Below, in pieces: positions 11,640 to 25,625 of a stretch of 64,000 nucleotides of DNA. A program made the position numbers and the translations under genes. The stretch is from assembly GCA_013399875.1 (NCBI GenBank), contig VXAZ01003883.1:248001-312000 (forward strand), in the 5' to 3' direction. The notes below the pieces were generated by a model, which searched no databases, was not told the origin of the DNA, and saw only the letters and a list, made by a program, of their open reading frames with translations. The stretch's first letter is position 1. Every line of letters begins with the position of its first letter. The DNA comes from Gymnorhina tibicen (Eukaryota > Chordata > Aves > Passeriformes > Artamidae).

Positions 11640-12280
11640 ACTAGTGGCAAAGGATATAGAAAATACAGAGATACTCAGTATGGTGTTTACACAGTTTTTC
11701 ATTGCAAGGTGTGCTCAGACTGTCAGTCAGTAACAAGAGCTGCTCCATGAGGAAAGACCGGCTGATAACCAAGGACATGGGCAAGATAGCACCTTCACTG
11801 ATGGGGTGCAGCTCAGCATAACCAAGCAGGGCCAGACCTGTGACTGACAAGTTCTGGTTTCAGTTTGATAATCATCAGATAGAGCATGGCAAGATAAGAG
11901 TCAGCTTCAAGTTCAACCCAAAACTGCAGACCAGTTTGCAAGTCAGAGCCAGTAGGCAACAGGGCTGTGCACACCTGAAGTATAGCCCAGGCAAACACTG
12001 GGAGCTCAGGGCTGGGCCTGAGTGGTCAAGACTGGTGTCCCAGCTGAGACTGGTCTGGACAATAAACCCTAATCTTTCACTCCAGGCTTGACACAGGCAT
12101 TCCAGACCTCCGTGCTTAGGAACAACATTTGGGTGAGAAAAGTACAGCCCCCAGTAAAGGATGACCAAGTTAAGGTCTACTTATACTGGACACACACACA
12201 TTCGTCAGAGTGGGCAGGGTGTGGTTACGAATGCCATGGGGTTAGCATAACTTTGGTGCCACGTCTCTAACCTCTGAGAA
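11640..12280. other. GC-richer block, possible degenerate LTR or transposon
   Basis: Composition rises clearly above the background. Several overlapping short ORFs lie on both strands. An AATAAA at about 12060 (GGACAATAAACCC) is followed by a TTTCACTCC stretch, which would suit an LTR R/U5 region on the plus strand. I found no convincing TATA box, LTR termini or target-site duplication, so this remains unclassified. Confidence 0.25.
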
Positions 12281-12439
12281 CAGGCTGAGGGATAGACTGA
12301 GGACTAAGGTGTACAGCAAAGAAAAAAGAGACAATGTTTGCAAGATGCAGCAGGGGAAATTACAAAGTGCATTTCATGAAAACAAAACCTTCATTATTGG
12401 AATGACAAACCCAGAGAACTTGTGAAATCTCTGACCTTG

Positions 12440-12551
12440 CGGAGGACCTCAAATGACCTGGTCTAACTCTGAGACTAGCTCTGTTTTGAGCAGGAGAATA
12501 GACAAAATGACCCCCAGAAATCCTTTCCAAGCCCATTGTTCTATGATTCCA
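12440..12551 (+). mobile_element. CR1: CR1 LINE 3'-end fragment
   Basis: This is degenerate sequence matching the avian CR1 3' untranslated end. A 'GACCTGGTCTAACTC...GAGCAGGAGAAT' segment is followed by 'CCAGAAATCCTTTCCAAGCCC', then by TTCTATGATTCC, a copy of the CR1 terminal octamer motif. It is 5'-truncated, as most CR1 copies are, and non-coding. Confidence 0.7.
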
Positions 12552-12755
12552 GTACAGAAGGATTTCATCGATTTTCTGGCTAACATTTATTTTATAACTT
12601 TCTTTCCACAATCCTTATCCCAGCACAATAACTGAGAAAAAAAAAATAGTTGTGAAAGTTGTCTAGCTTATTTCTTCATATATTTAATCAAAAGTGCAGA
12701 AAAAAATACTAATCTATAATTTTAATTTAGTTGAGCATATCCAAATCTTGTCAGG

Positions 12756-12801
12756 AATGAGCAATAGTGCAGTACAGACTAAGAAAATACTATTGCTCAT
12801 T
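12756..12801. repeat. Perfect 13-bp inverted repeat
   Basis: AATGAGCAATAGT (12756-12768) and its exact reverse complement ACTATTGCTCATT (12789-12801) are separated by 20 bases. A transcript could form a hairpin with a large loop. It is not associated with a known repeat or ORF. Confidence 0.8.
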
Positions 12802-15800
12802 ATCTAAATACTTGAATTGGAACAAATATTTCAAAGTTCAAATAAAAATGGTGAAAATACAGTTAAATAAAATGCTTTTTACATCTGTAGAGTCTCCACA
12901 GTTAGTCTTATTATTTTGGTCCTGAAGTTCTGTTTCAAAAGATACTCTAAAATAAAAGAAGTTTGTATTTAGCATTTGTAGGAAGGTAAAGTATGAATAG
13001 AGTGATCTCCATGTAGAAAGATTAAAGATATCTTTTAGGCTTTTTTTTTAATTCATAAAACTAGAATAAAACAGAAATAAACTCATTCAGATACATGTAT
13101 TCTTCTTCATAATCACTTCATGATTTAAACTTCTACTGAAAGGTTTCATAAACTTTTCTTTTAATTGTGTGTGCCTAAATATATATTAAGAATTTTAGTA
13201 GGAGACACAATCTGAAATCCTTAGCTTTTTGCTCTCAGTCTGCATTTCCAGAAGCCTTATCTCTAAGCTGTCTTCCCTGATATTACACTTTGAGATGGAC
13301 ACCACACTGGCTAATAAATATGAATGTTTCTGCAAAAGGCTCTATTGACTTCTTGAAAATTTAAGGTATATGGGATTTTTGAAATGTCTAGTGATATCTT
13401 ATTAATTAACTCTTTTTATGCAGGTATTGATATCAGAACATTGACAGGACCAGAAGGTCCATGTGAAAAGACCATTTTTTTATATTTCTTGCTGAAGAAG
13501 AAAACAGGTGAATAAAATTAGTCGGTTCATCCAAATAATAGTGTGAATTTTTTTACTTGATTTTGATGTATAGGTGATGGTGTGTTGTTTAATACAGCAC
13601 TTACAAACAACTTTCAGAGATGTGGAGGTTGTCAGAATAATATTTCTGTCTTCCTTACGTGCTCTTTTCAAGAGCAATTCTGAACTTACAAAGATTGATA
13701 GGTTTCTTTGCTAGTTTTTTTTCTTTTATATCAGTCATATGGCAATTGAGGAAAAACCAACTACAAAGGAAAATTATTTAAAGATTAAATACTATACAAA
13801 GAGATGAATCACTGAATCTATTTACTAATTTTAACAGTATATATCTATAATTCACCCATGATCATGTCACATTTGTATTTTGATTTGAATATATCAAAAC
13901 AATTAATATATTAAAAAGCAAATGTTTTATAAGTGAAAAAATATCTTCACTATTCAGAAAGTAGGAAAACCTCATGAGAAAAATCTATAAACTCATAGAG
14001 GAAGAAATACATTTTATATGAACCTACTGTATTCATAGTGGCTGAAATGCAGCTATTCTAATCTCATAGATAGATAGATTAAATTGATATAAATACAAAA
14101 TATTAGTGGAACAAAATTAGTCCCTGCAGAGCAAATAAATCACATCTTTATCTAGTCAGATCAAGATAGGCAGATTCCCCATAGTGGGTTAATTACATAA
14201 TGATAATTAACTCTTCACCTAGCAAATTTCCTAGAAAGTATATTTTAACCTATTCAATCTTATTTAATTTAGACTTTTTAGCTGTTTGGGAGATATAGAA
14301 AATGACAGTACTGTTTTAAATTAACAGAAGGAAGCTTCCTAGTGGATTAGTACACACAAATAACAATTTTTTTTTTAGAAAAGGTCTGAATCAGCAAGCT
14401 GTCTTATAATGCATTGCTGAGGCCAATATGAAAACACATTTGTCATGGGAATTTAGAGATCATTAAATATTACAAGTGTCCCCACTCTGTCATGACTGTA
14501 CCAGCACCTGATGCAAAACTTCTTTGTTCTAATCTGCAATGAAAATGCAGTTTTACCAGATTGATTTATGTAGTACACACCCACAGAAAGAGTTGTACAT
14601 TAGAGTACATCAAACACTATGTCAAAAAAAAAGGGGCATAAAATTTCCTATAGAATAATTTTTAACACTGTGTTCTGGGCAGAAATGTACTTCCTGTTAA
14701 TGTGCAATATTTTGTACTGGTGCTTAAGCTAATATAAGGGGACAGAAATCCATTTTCCTTGTATACAAATCAGAGATGTCAGATGTATGAGCACTTAGCT
14801 GAGCCAGCATACTGTAAGAATCAATCACTGTGATGTCCCTACAATCTCCCTTCTACTGTAAACATAAGTCCCAGCCAAATACACTTCCCTCTTGCCTACT
14901 CAGCAATGCTACTGAAAATGACATTGCTTCCATAGCCAGAATAGCAATAATTTTATTTTTTAATGAAATTTTCCAGCTGTGTTATAGCCTGTGTTTTGAG
15001 TTACTCATCAGACACACTGTGTTTCATTTACAGTTCCATAGTTGCCATCATCTAGCTTCAGACTTCAGAGCTACATGATGAATTCATGTGAAATTTATTT
15101 TTTCAACTCACTCCTCAGTAGCTGGGAAGTGTTGAAGAAAGGCAGAAAATCTAAGAATTAGTCTTTGCTTGAACATTCATGTTGCACTAGATTTTTTTTA
15201 ATATTTTGGGTTTTGTGTGTTTTGGATTTAATATGAGCCAAAAAGATAAGCACTGTTGAGCTTGCTAAATTATCTGGGTTTTGAATTTGAAATTGTATTT
15301 CCTAATCACTTTGCCTTCTGTAAATATCCTGGGTAAACTAGGTTTCAATCTTCTTACTTTGTTGGCTACGCCATACTATTGAATCAAGTTTCTAAGAATG
15401 ATTTTTGTTGTTCAGCTCAATCAGGATCATTTTGAAAAATTCTAAGACAGAGAAGTCTTTTCTAATTCCTCTTTTTTTTTCTTTTAATTTTATCTCAAAT
15501 TTGTCTTTACAGTATTCTCCTATTTTCTGAGAATTCTACTTCCTGTAGTCCTATTATCAAGGAAGCAACAGACACATCAGGGCAGTTTAAAATCAGTTCT
15601 AGCTTTCAAAACTGAGAGTTGCTTTCTCTAATGGCATTGGCACGGATTTTTTCCTTAGAATGCTAATTTTAATGGAATAATTTTTTCTTAAGTCTTCTTC
15701 TCCTAACATCATTAATGAATATAGCTTTCCCTGAATGAGTCTACTTCTCTGTTTATTTTTTGCTCTTTTTTTTAAGCAGTTAGGTTAAGGGTTACACATT

Positions 15801-17589
15801 CAACATTTTGCCCAAAACAATAGACTCAACGACAGGAACAGGTCAGGAACAAGCACAAGCTGCTTTAGTTACTAATCTTATTGCACATACACTAAGTCTT
15901 TTGCAACTTGGGAAATAATAGAATATTTCAAAAAACTAAATGCAACTTTTAGGAATGGTTATATGAAACAAGAACAAATATCCTTTTAATAAAGTACCAT
16001 GTGCTTGCTGCGGCAAGTGGAAACATAGTTAGAAATTTAATATAAAAATAGGTTGTGTAAAGAGTAATCTTTTCCCCAGCATACTCCTTCTCAGCTTCCA
16101 ACAGCTTGCAGTATTGGCATCTCCTTAGTTAAAATTCCTATTTATAACTTGGCATTTAAAAGGTCTGTAAGGACTTTTAAGCCATAGATATCTCTAATTG
16201 CTTTTTGATTTAATTTGTACTTTTGACTTTCGTCCTGTGGCAATTTAATTCTGCGGTTTAATTTAGATTATAAAAGCAGGATGGGCTTCAGCAAAATATT
16301 CCCTAAATCCCTTTCCGAGATCTCCCTCAGCATGTTTTACTCACCTATAAAGAGATGGTAGATGTAATGTAATAACACAATGAGTTTCCTTTTTCCAGTA
16401 GCTTTGGTACATCAAAAGCCTGACCTTTTAATTTAAGCCATTTATAGAAAATATTTTATGTTTGAATATAATCAGGACTAGATGAAAATATTTTGAAATA
16501 GAGCTGGCCAGAATTTAAATGATGAAAAAATTTCATAGTAGGGAATTTTAACTCCAGAATGGAATCATTGATTTTGATCTGGAAATGGAAAGAAGAAAAC
16601 AGTATTAAAATATTGAGAGCACGTACTTGAAATAAGCATGACTGTCTAATAACTTGCTCTGAACCAAGGTAAAGATTGAAGTAAAGTCTCAGCCTAGGTA
16701 AGTGCAACAACCATACAGAAATTTCTGTTTAATATATTTGCTAACTTATTTTTTATTTTAGATGTTTCCAAAGGTCTTAGGTCAGTCCCTGATTATATTT
16801 ATAGAGATACGAATATAATCTTTCCATTCCAGTGGTTTCAAGTATTTGAAAATTAAGTTCTATATTGACAGCTTGCTAGTAAAAAATATAGACTGAAGAT
16901 GTTACCTACTAAATTAACAATTAACTAATTCATAACAATTAAATTTTAATCCTTAAGGCTTTTTTGTTGTTGTTGTTAAGTATTTACTAAAGAATGTGCT
17001 AGAGAATTAGTGTTGAAGATGGCATTTTTAAGTGAAAAACAGAAAATAAACGGAAAATTAAATAAATCCATGGAATTCATGCTCTTTCAAAGAATTGTTT
17101 TTAAAAGCAAAAAGTACTGAGACAATGTATGAAACTTGATAATAAAACAGATTTTTTTCTTTTTTAGCTCCAATATCATAGATTTAATCACAAAATTAAC
17201 TGTTGGGGCATGCTGGTGATCTTTTTTTGTGTTTCCCACATTTTTTATGTTGTCCCTTTCACTTTAAAATAACTTTTCCAAAGTCAAATTATTTTCTCAC
17301 TAGTTTTCAACTCTAAGTTCTTTTCAACTCTAATCACTTTTGAGGAAAGAAGACAAGTTTTATGAGAATTTTCACTAGACTGAGATTTTTTTTCTGTGAC
17401 AAAAAGAAAATTCAACATGAAATCAGTACTGTAACTGCTTATATAAAAGAAAACCTTAGGAGACTTTATGTACAGCTTGGTTTTTCTGGGTTCATAGGTA
17501 GCATACATTAGTATACACTTCTAATATATATCAGAAACATTTAGATTTGTTTGTTCCTGCTATCTGAAGTCTATCTAGAGCCCAGTAGC
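12802..17589. other. Unassigned AT-rich DNA
   Basis: About 4.8 kb with no recognisable gene, repeat family or RNA. Short homopolymer A/T runs and a (GTT)n run at 16965-16977 are the only repeats seen. The ORFs at 14830-15078 (+) and 16456-16710 (-) have no recognisable domain. Confidence 0.55.
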
Positions 17590-18050
17590 AATGACTTCTT
17601 TCACTCCTAGACCAGGGCTCTGAAAAGCACCAGTCTCAGGGCTGGCCTGGGCTCACCTAAGTCAAACCTGGGCTGTTTTCAGCTCCGACCTCAGGGCCAA
17701 ACATCCGCTGTGTCCTCTGCCTGAGCCTGGGCTCTGCCAGTGCCTCTGTGGGAAGGGTCTGGCAGACCCAGGGGGTCCTTGCCCAAATAAGATGAGCCCC
17801 TGTGGCTGAGCCTGGAGAGGCTGCAGGGCCACACTCATGCTCAGCTGGGAGCAGCCAGATGGCAGGAGCCATGGTGAGGAAATACAAAAATAAACCCAAG
17901 CACATCCAAGCACTGATGGGACCCTGACCAGCAACACTGCATTTGTCCCAGGAAGGGGAGGGACTCAGGGCGTAGATGACTCGCCATGACAGCACAGCAC
18001 CACTTGGCTGGGGAAACTGGAAGGACATAGGAAAGGTGAGCACGGCATCA
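17590..18050. other. GC-rich block with overlapping minus-strand ORFs
   Basis: A sharp GC-rich island in AT-rich DNA. Two minus-strand frames stay open for 128 codons (17657-18043) and 91 codons (17662-17937). Their translations are rich in Pro, Ala, Leu and Trp with no domain I recognise, and overlapping frames are expected by chance in GC-rich sequence. It may be a degenerate LTR or other transposon, or a retrocopy fragment. I cannot classify it. Confidence 0.3.
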
Positions 18051-21000
18051 GCAAAAAAGGATATATTTTAGAAAGGGTGTTTTTTAATGAATTCTAAGGG
18101 TAATAATATTATATAGTTTTTCCTGTACTAATTTGTACTATAATTGTTACTATCATTGTAGCTGGACTGTTGCTTTTCATTTGGATTCAAAATTTTTAAA
18201 TTAGGCTAACAATAAATTGTCTCTATACATGAGCTGTTTTCTTTCCCCCATAACACAGTTTTGAATGTAAACCAACTCCTTAAAAAAACAGGGGACAGCT
18301 TGGGAAATCAGACAATGGGCTTAGATATATTCCAGAATTCAATAAAACAGACAGAGACTCTGACAGTATACTCTAGATATAATTAAAGCTAATTCTGTCA
18401 TGGTTTACCATATTTCTAGTACTGTAGATCTCAAAATAATTTAATCTCAAAGAAGGTAGTCTCTACTTCAAAATGTTTAAATAACTTAAACATGGAAGAA
18501 GTTTGGAGAATATCGGTATTTTTTGGAATGGATTTTATTGTGCTTTTAGCTACCAGATACTTTGAGATGAGCTGTCTGCAAGGAAGGAATTTTCATTTAT
18601 GGAAAAAAACCAGGCATGAAATCTGATCAAATTTTATTTTTGTTTCACCTTCTGGTGTCTAGAAAGACACAGAAAAAGGGCAGTAAACACTGGAAAATGT
18701 TTATCTTTAAATAGTAATTTGAAGAAGCATACCCTAATGGTAATGAAAACTGTGAAAGATCTTTATCTGCTGTGGCATTGCAGGATGTCAATAAGAAATG
18801 AATGAACAACATTTGCTGCTTTTAAAAATATGGAATTTTATAAACATGATCACTGTGTCTTATCAGAAAATGCATCTGATGAAAACTACAGCATGCCTCT
18901 CAAAGTTTCTATTAGTTGAAATCATTTTTTATTGTAATAGAAAAGAATCCTGAAGTGCCTGCATAAACTGCTGACTGCTACATCAATTTCTGAATAGAAA
19001 CCTAGAAATATTTCCAGTAAGAATTTACTAGGCAGTGTTACACAGAAGAAAATGTAAGTGGCTTATTATGGCAATTAGTAGAGGTACTGATCAGGAAGAA
19101 CAACATGCGATGAAAATATTAATGAGCACATGATTTCAATGAGCTGATTATCTTACAGATCATGCAAACCCCAAAACTATGTAGAATGTTGACCCTTCTA
19201 ATTGTTATTTTAAATTTATTTTTAATTTATCTTCTACAGAATAGCATAATAGAAATCTTAGATTTTAATTTTCCTTTCCTTTGAAGAATTTTTCTGCTGA
19301 AACATTCTCCAGCCTTGCCAAAATACACAGCATCAGGATATTCTAACAGTATTAATCCATAACTTGCTGCTTTGTTTGGGTTCTGGGAAGAGAATTTTCA
19401 AAATACTTCTTGAAATTTTTTCAAAATAATTTTTGTCTCAAAAATTATTTGATGATTCAAAATTAAAATAAAGACATTTAGGAGAACATGAATACAGTCT
19501 AACAGACTGGGATGGCATTTTCAATTTAAATTTGTTAAAAAGCTTCTGCTTGCTCACCTTATTGAACACTGAGTGTGTGCTTTCTCCTCACAAAGGTGAC
19601 TGCATGAGACAATGCTAGAACTAAATGTCTTTTTTATTGTCAGATAAGTTCATTCTGCACTTTTTAAGTTGTTACCTCAAAATTCAAACCTTTGAGAAAA
19701 CATTGTCCTGCATAGAGGGAAGTCTCATGAAAATATCTGCTCTTCTAGAGAAAAAAAGTCAGAAATACAACCACTATCCTAGAACTCAAGTCATGTGATA
19801 TGTACCTGAGGTGGTAGCTCACTGATTTTTCCATAAAGTGGTTGAACAACTTGTATAAATCCTAATAACTTTGTATATAGATGTAGTCTACATAGTAAGA
19901 AATAGGGGACTTAATCTTACCCAAGAGAATTTCTACAGTAACTGGTGTCAGAAAGATCATTTAAGAATAGTTTGATTAAGAATTGGAAGAAGATGGAGGT
20001 GTTATAATAAAGGGAGATGGCAATCGATGGAATCAGTATGAGAATATAAAGAAGTACTAGTTTGCTTTTTTTAAAATATTGGTGCAATCTTCAGACTCTG
20101 ACTTCCAATTCTTACAATGTTTTCTTCTTTGTTTTAATCCTATATGCTTATAAGGAAGATAACCATCAAGGCAATTCAACTCTTTGTTCTTGTAAACACA
20201 GCTTCAGGTTCAAGAGATAGTGCTCCAGAAAAAAAGCATATGAGGATTTAGTTTGCTACCAAGGATGGATTCTAAACATTTCTTCCTCATATTTAATGTT
20301 GTTTTAAATACCCAATTGGCATGCTTTGTTTTCTCTTTCATAAAACTTTAGAGCCTGGCAATGACTAGTCTAAATCAAAGTAAATCTTCTCTTTATGAAT
20401 TTTTTACTACAAGAAAATCTAAAAGATAACTGCTAAACATCAGTTACAACTATTTACCTATTTTTAGGGACTCACAAAAATCCAAGTGAAGATCCAGTCT
20501 GTTTATATATGTAAATATCCTAAAAAGATATTATCAGAGTCTAGTCCAAGACAATATAGACCAAGAATAGTTTTGTGTAGCTTTTTGTTTTCTATCTTCT
20601 GAATATAAAGTGGGTTGTTTTTAAAAATAATGTATGACATTCTGCCAACTTCACAAGAAGGAAGGAGTCACTGAACTAGATATTGGGAATCGCTAACATA
20701 GTTCACTGTTACAAATCTGAAGTTGCTTTAAACATACAAGTTATTTTCAGGAACAATCCAAGGAGACCCTTAAAACTAGGGCAAAATTAATGATGTTACA
20801 CAGAACAGCAGTAGTAATTATGTCCAGTGGCTCAGCATGATTACAGTTCCTCAGTGCCTTCACAGCTTTATACAAATTATATAGCAACACTTGGCAGTGA
20901 AGAACATATAGCAGCACATCTTAAAGGTCTGTTTAAAAGTAATTAGCAACACTGATTCACGTGCAGGCTCTGAAAACTACTATATCTTTCGAAAGATTAA

Positions 21001-22843
21001 AAGCTAGCTAATCTTGGTTTTACCCAAGCTTCAGGATATTCTTTTAGGCATAGCTCTGAAGAAAAAGAAGTTTATACACTTTTGATATTCATCCTACCTC
21101 CTAAACTCTGAGGGCATATATTTAGGAGCAGACTTAACATAGTGTAGCGCTAGGAAGTAGAATACCTTAGTGGTGAACACTGAGAATCAAAACTTAAATT
21201 TATTTTTTGAATTGGCTTAGAAAGTCATTAATCTGTCTGCTAACATCCCCTTGGGTACCACAGGTACAAAAAAGCTTTAATTTTCAGTCCTCATGATCCT
21301 GCACTGTCAGTGTATCATCATCGCTGTTTCACCTTTGGCCCCACAATACACATGCAAGATTACTCCAAGGTGTCTTTCCTGAAGGACTCCTCTTCTAGGA
21401 TATATTTTAATCTAAAAGACTGTCTAAATATCTCAGGCCACAAGAGATATCAGAAAAAGGACTCAGGCATTTGTGGCAACATGCCTCAAGCTATATACTG
21501 GACTGAGAAGACATTTGCAAGAATTTAGTCAAATCTTGTTGTAATGGTTCAAAACTCCATGATTCCTTTCATGCAGGTCAAACCCTGCATCATTGTGTTA
21601 GAACAGAGCCATATGTGATTTCTTGTTTTTCCTTTCCAGCTTCAATATTTTCACACTTCTACTTGCACAAGAGAAATGGTTAATGTGTGTAGTAAGACTA
21701 GATTATGGCTTATGGTTAGAGAATTCTCCCAGGAAGGAGAAAGCCAGGTTTGATTTCCTTCAGGTTGAAAAGGAAATAAGATGTTTTAACCCCCATGCAA
21801 CTATGTAAGAATTGCACATTAAACCTTCTCCTGAATAAAACAACTTTTGCCCATGTACTGCATGTCTGAAATGTAATTATTCAATATGCCTGATCAATCA
21901 AGTCACTAAGACATTTCAGGGCAGAATTTTAACAGAGACCATGTTTTAGGCAGTTTTTGCCCACACTGCTGAACACTCCCATCAGCAATATGAGTTCATT
22001 CTTCTGGTGCTATATGATGATCCACACAGGACAATTTGCCTGGATTAAAAATTTTGAGGGTGGCAGTGTTTTATTTGATTCAATTCTAAGCCAGAGCAGT
22101 ACAGTAGTGGCAGTACTGCATGCCTATTCCTACAGATTTAGGAATGGATGATCAAGGAAGGTGCTGCAGCAAGCACTCCTGCTGAAAAATAATTAACAAA
22201 ACATCCCCTCTGTCACAGTTTAGATGGTATTTAGATAGTTCTAGCCTTCCTTATATTTCTTGTGTTGCAAAATGGGGAAAAGAAAACCACCTTTGTGTAT
22301 TATCTTTATTTAAATTGAAGTTCATGTAAGCAACTAAAATTAAATATTGCTCTTTGCCAGTATAAAAATACAGTGTCTCTTATTAATATATATGTTGACC
22401 AGATCATGAAATAAATGGACTAATTCACAGTCAATGAGGACAAATTCTTAAAGGAAATCAATTTGAAAGAGTAAACAAACATGTTCCTGTACTTTGGGCC
22501 GTGAACCTGAAGGGACACTGTAAACTCATTTACTGTGGAGTTTATTAAATTAACAAATTAAAACTATGCATTTCTTTCACTGCATTGTGTTGCTTGAAAC
22601 AAGTTCCAAATGCTATCATGACAGCTTTGAAGCTTAGCCTTTTTGTGGTCATCTTTCACTTATGTTACAATCTTAATGTAAAATTATTTCAACTCTCTGC
22701 AGACAGTATTTTAGCCTTAAAAAAATATATTCTAAGGAAAAGCAGTATTGTGATCATTTGTCCTAAGTGAGATTTGGATCCACATTCACATAATCTAAAC
22801 ACAACATGAATTATTGCATTCTGCATTTCCATGCATGTTCAGT
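18051..22843. other. Unassigned AT-rich DNA
   Basis: No gene or clear repeat. 20680-20960 is a higher-complexity stretch with ATTA/TAAT cores and may be conserved noncoding sequence. The short ORFs at 21310-21528, 21623-21808, 21957-22151 and 22585-22770 (all +) have no domain and no exon-like framing. Confidence 0.5.
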
Positions 22844-23266
22844 AGAATCACAGAATCACATAATGGTTTGGGTTGGAAGGAAATTTAAAGATTATCTAGT
22901 TTCAACTCTCCTGCAATGGGCAAGGATGCCTTTCACTAGACTAGGTTGTTGAGAGCTCCATCCAACCTGACCTTGACCATTTCCGGGGATGGAGCATCCA
23001 CAGTCTCTCTGGGTAATGTGTTCCAGTGTCTCACCACCGTCACAGTAAAAAAATTTCTTCATAGTATCTAACTTAAACCTACCCTTTTTCCATTTAAAGG
23101 TATTTCCCTTGTCCTGTCACTGCAGCTCCTAAGGAAGTGTTCCTCTCCAGCTTCCTTGTAGGCCCTCATCAGATGCTAGAAGACTTCTACAGTCTACACA
23201 AAACCTTCACTTCTCCGAGTTGAACAGTCCCAACTTTCTCAACCAGTCTTCTAAATACTGATGCTT
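22844..23266 (-). mobile_element. CR1: CR1 LINE fragment, minus strand
   Basis: The plus strand reads the typical reverse complement of a CR1 3' region. AGAATCACAGAATCAC (the reversed 3' octamer repeat) is followed by ATGGTTTGGGTTGGAAGGAA, then by 'TGCAATGGGCAAGGATGCC' and 'CTTGACCATTTCCGGGGATG'. 'TTCCCTTGTCCTGTCACTGCA' and 'TTGAACAGTCCCAACTTTCTC' come further on. It is 5'-truncated at about 23266 and moderately diverged, with no intact coding frame. Confidence 0.92.
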
Positions 23267-25625
23267 AGTGTCAGAAGCCAATAAACATTTCCATGGATGC
23301 AATATTTAGCAGCTTCAGAAAATACTTGGGGGTTCGTGCTTAGAGGCTGCAGGATGGCAGAACCAGTGCAATGGGTAATTTCTGAGTGTAATCAAAAACA
23401 TTTTTGTATTTTAAATTTACAATTCCTTAAACAGTCCTCTGTGGGCTATGGTATTGCACTCAGAACAATAGTAGCTTGCAAGTAGGCACATGGAGCAGCA
23501 CAAATACAATTCCTAATAAAAATATAGGGGATATAAAACAGGTCTCTCTGAGCTCATGACAGGCTCAAATGACAGAGCATGGTAAGAACTGAGAGTTGTT
23601 AAATAGTTCTGACAGAAAACCAAAATCACCCCAGTTTTCCATTTTACACCTTATCTGTCTTTGGCATGACTAGAAGTCATGTACTTTCTTGTACTTTTCT
23701 AATGCTCTCTAAGCTGGTTTGGATTGCACTTACAAGTAAATGTGAAGATTTAATGAGAAAACACATGTTCATCTGTGCCCATTTTCCCTTCAAAACAATA
23801 TGCAAAATAGTGTTTTCATATTTCAAGATTCTGATGCAATGTATCATTTATCAATTAAAGTGGGAAGAAATCCTTATGAATAAAGGTGCTCAGTGAAAGC
23901 ATGTTCATAGCTTTTTTTGAAACGAGGTAACAGTATTTAATTTGTCATTATATATTCATGAAGTAACAGACTTTGTTGTGACAAAATAACTTCTTCAATC
24001 AGAAAAGAGCATTTCACAAGACAGGTATATAGTAAGTGGCTTAACAGATGCTGCTCCATGTAGACTTTCCAGTGATATATAGGATTGTTACTTTATTTTG
24101 TTAAAGCTACCAAATTGCTTTGCTAAAAACAAATTAGAGCAAGCATTACACAGTTTCCTCTTCAATTTGCTGACTGCATGAAAGAGAAATGTGTTATAGC
24201 AAAATCACCTTACGTGCATGTGCATACAATTTTATCATCTGATTTACAGTGTATCTCAGAAGCACAGAGGTCAGTGTACATTCGAGTAATGATCTATTTT
24301 TACTGGGACTTCAGACCCTAGGGAATTTTAAAAAGTGTCTCTGTTTATTAAGATTTTCACTTATTAAAAAGTAGCACCTTTAAAATTATATAGTCAGAAA
24401 TATTTCTGTGAAGAAAATCAAAATAAAATCTAACTTTTCCATAAAAATGGAAAACTGTACAAATAAACATATGTGGACAGGAATGTGATTTTACATTTTA
24501 AGTAGAAAGACTTCAAACATTGGAATGACCACAGTTCTCTTAACATTTCTATGCAAAATTGTATATATAAAAATACTGCAAAGATAAAGTCATATAAAAT
24601 ACATTATGACATTGCTTTCTGTACATATTTCTTAAGGACATACATTTTGATTTGTGTTTTTCTCATGAATTTTTTTTAAGTTCTTAGATTTTTGATTATT
24701 GTAAATATGAACAGAACATGAGATTTCCATACTAACCCCAGATAACAGGGTAAACCATCCTTTATATAACTCCATTTTTTTCATTAAATGACTGATTGAA
24801 CTCCAAGAACATTATTACAAAGGAATTTTGATTTTGGAGCTACATTGCAATTATCAAACCATTATGATTTTCATTATAATATTTCCAAGGAGTTCAGTAA
24901 GATTCCAATCCTTCAGAAATTAATGCCATTTCAGCCCCATCCTTTGATGTATAGTTATATATATAAAATTTTGGAATAATAAGATGTAAAAAATTCTTTA
25001 TAAATGAAGACTCCATGATATATTGCCACATTTTATTCAACACGATAAACAACCATTTAACAGAAAACTATTTTTTTTGAGAATGTGTAGTTTATATACT
25101 AGCAGAGTATTTATTTTAAAAAAACCCAACAAAACAGAAAGAATTAGTCATGAGGGATATGCTTTCAGATGTGTATTTACTTTGTTTTTAAATGCAACAG
25201 ACCAAGCTGGATTTTTTTATTTATGCTTTTAAATATGCAATGAACTTTAGATCAAGTATACTACTGTAAATTAATTCTCTTAGCTTCAAGATATGTAATC
25301 TTTTTGCTTTTTTAAATGAGAATAACATAAGATCCTATACAACTGACACCTGCAAGCTCTGTGTGAACTTTTGTCAAATTGTAAAATAACTTGTATAAAC
25401 TATTTTTTTTCCTTTCAAGAATAATAAATTTACTCGGATACATTATGTTAGAGAAAAAGATTGTTTGGAAGAATGAATTAAAAATTACCCTAAATAGACA
25501 AAGAATATATTAGGAGTCCCCACACAAAATTCAGATGTATGAAGTTGTCAGAGCAATTTTTAAACTATTAAGAGGTAAAAAAATAGATAAAATATCTTGT
25601 AATATAAAAGGTCTTGAATTTCAAT
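23267..25625. other. Unassigned AT-rich DNA
   Basis: About 2.4 kb of AT-rich DNA without a recognisable gene, RNA or transposon. The three ORFs of 62-76 codons on the plus strand have no domain. Confidence 0.55.
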
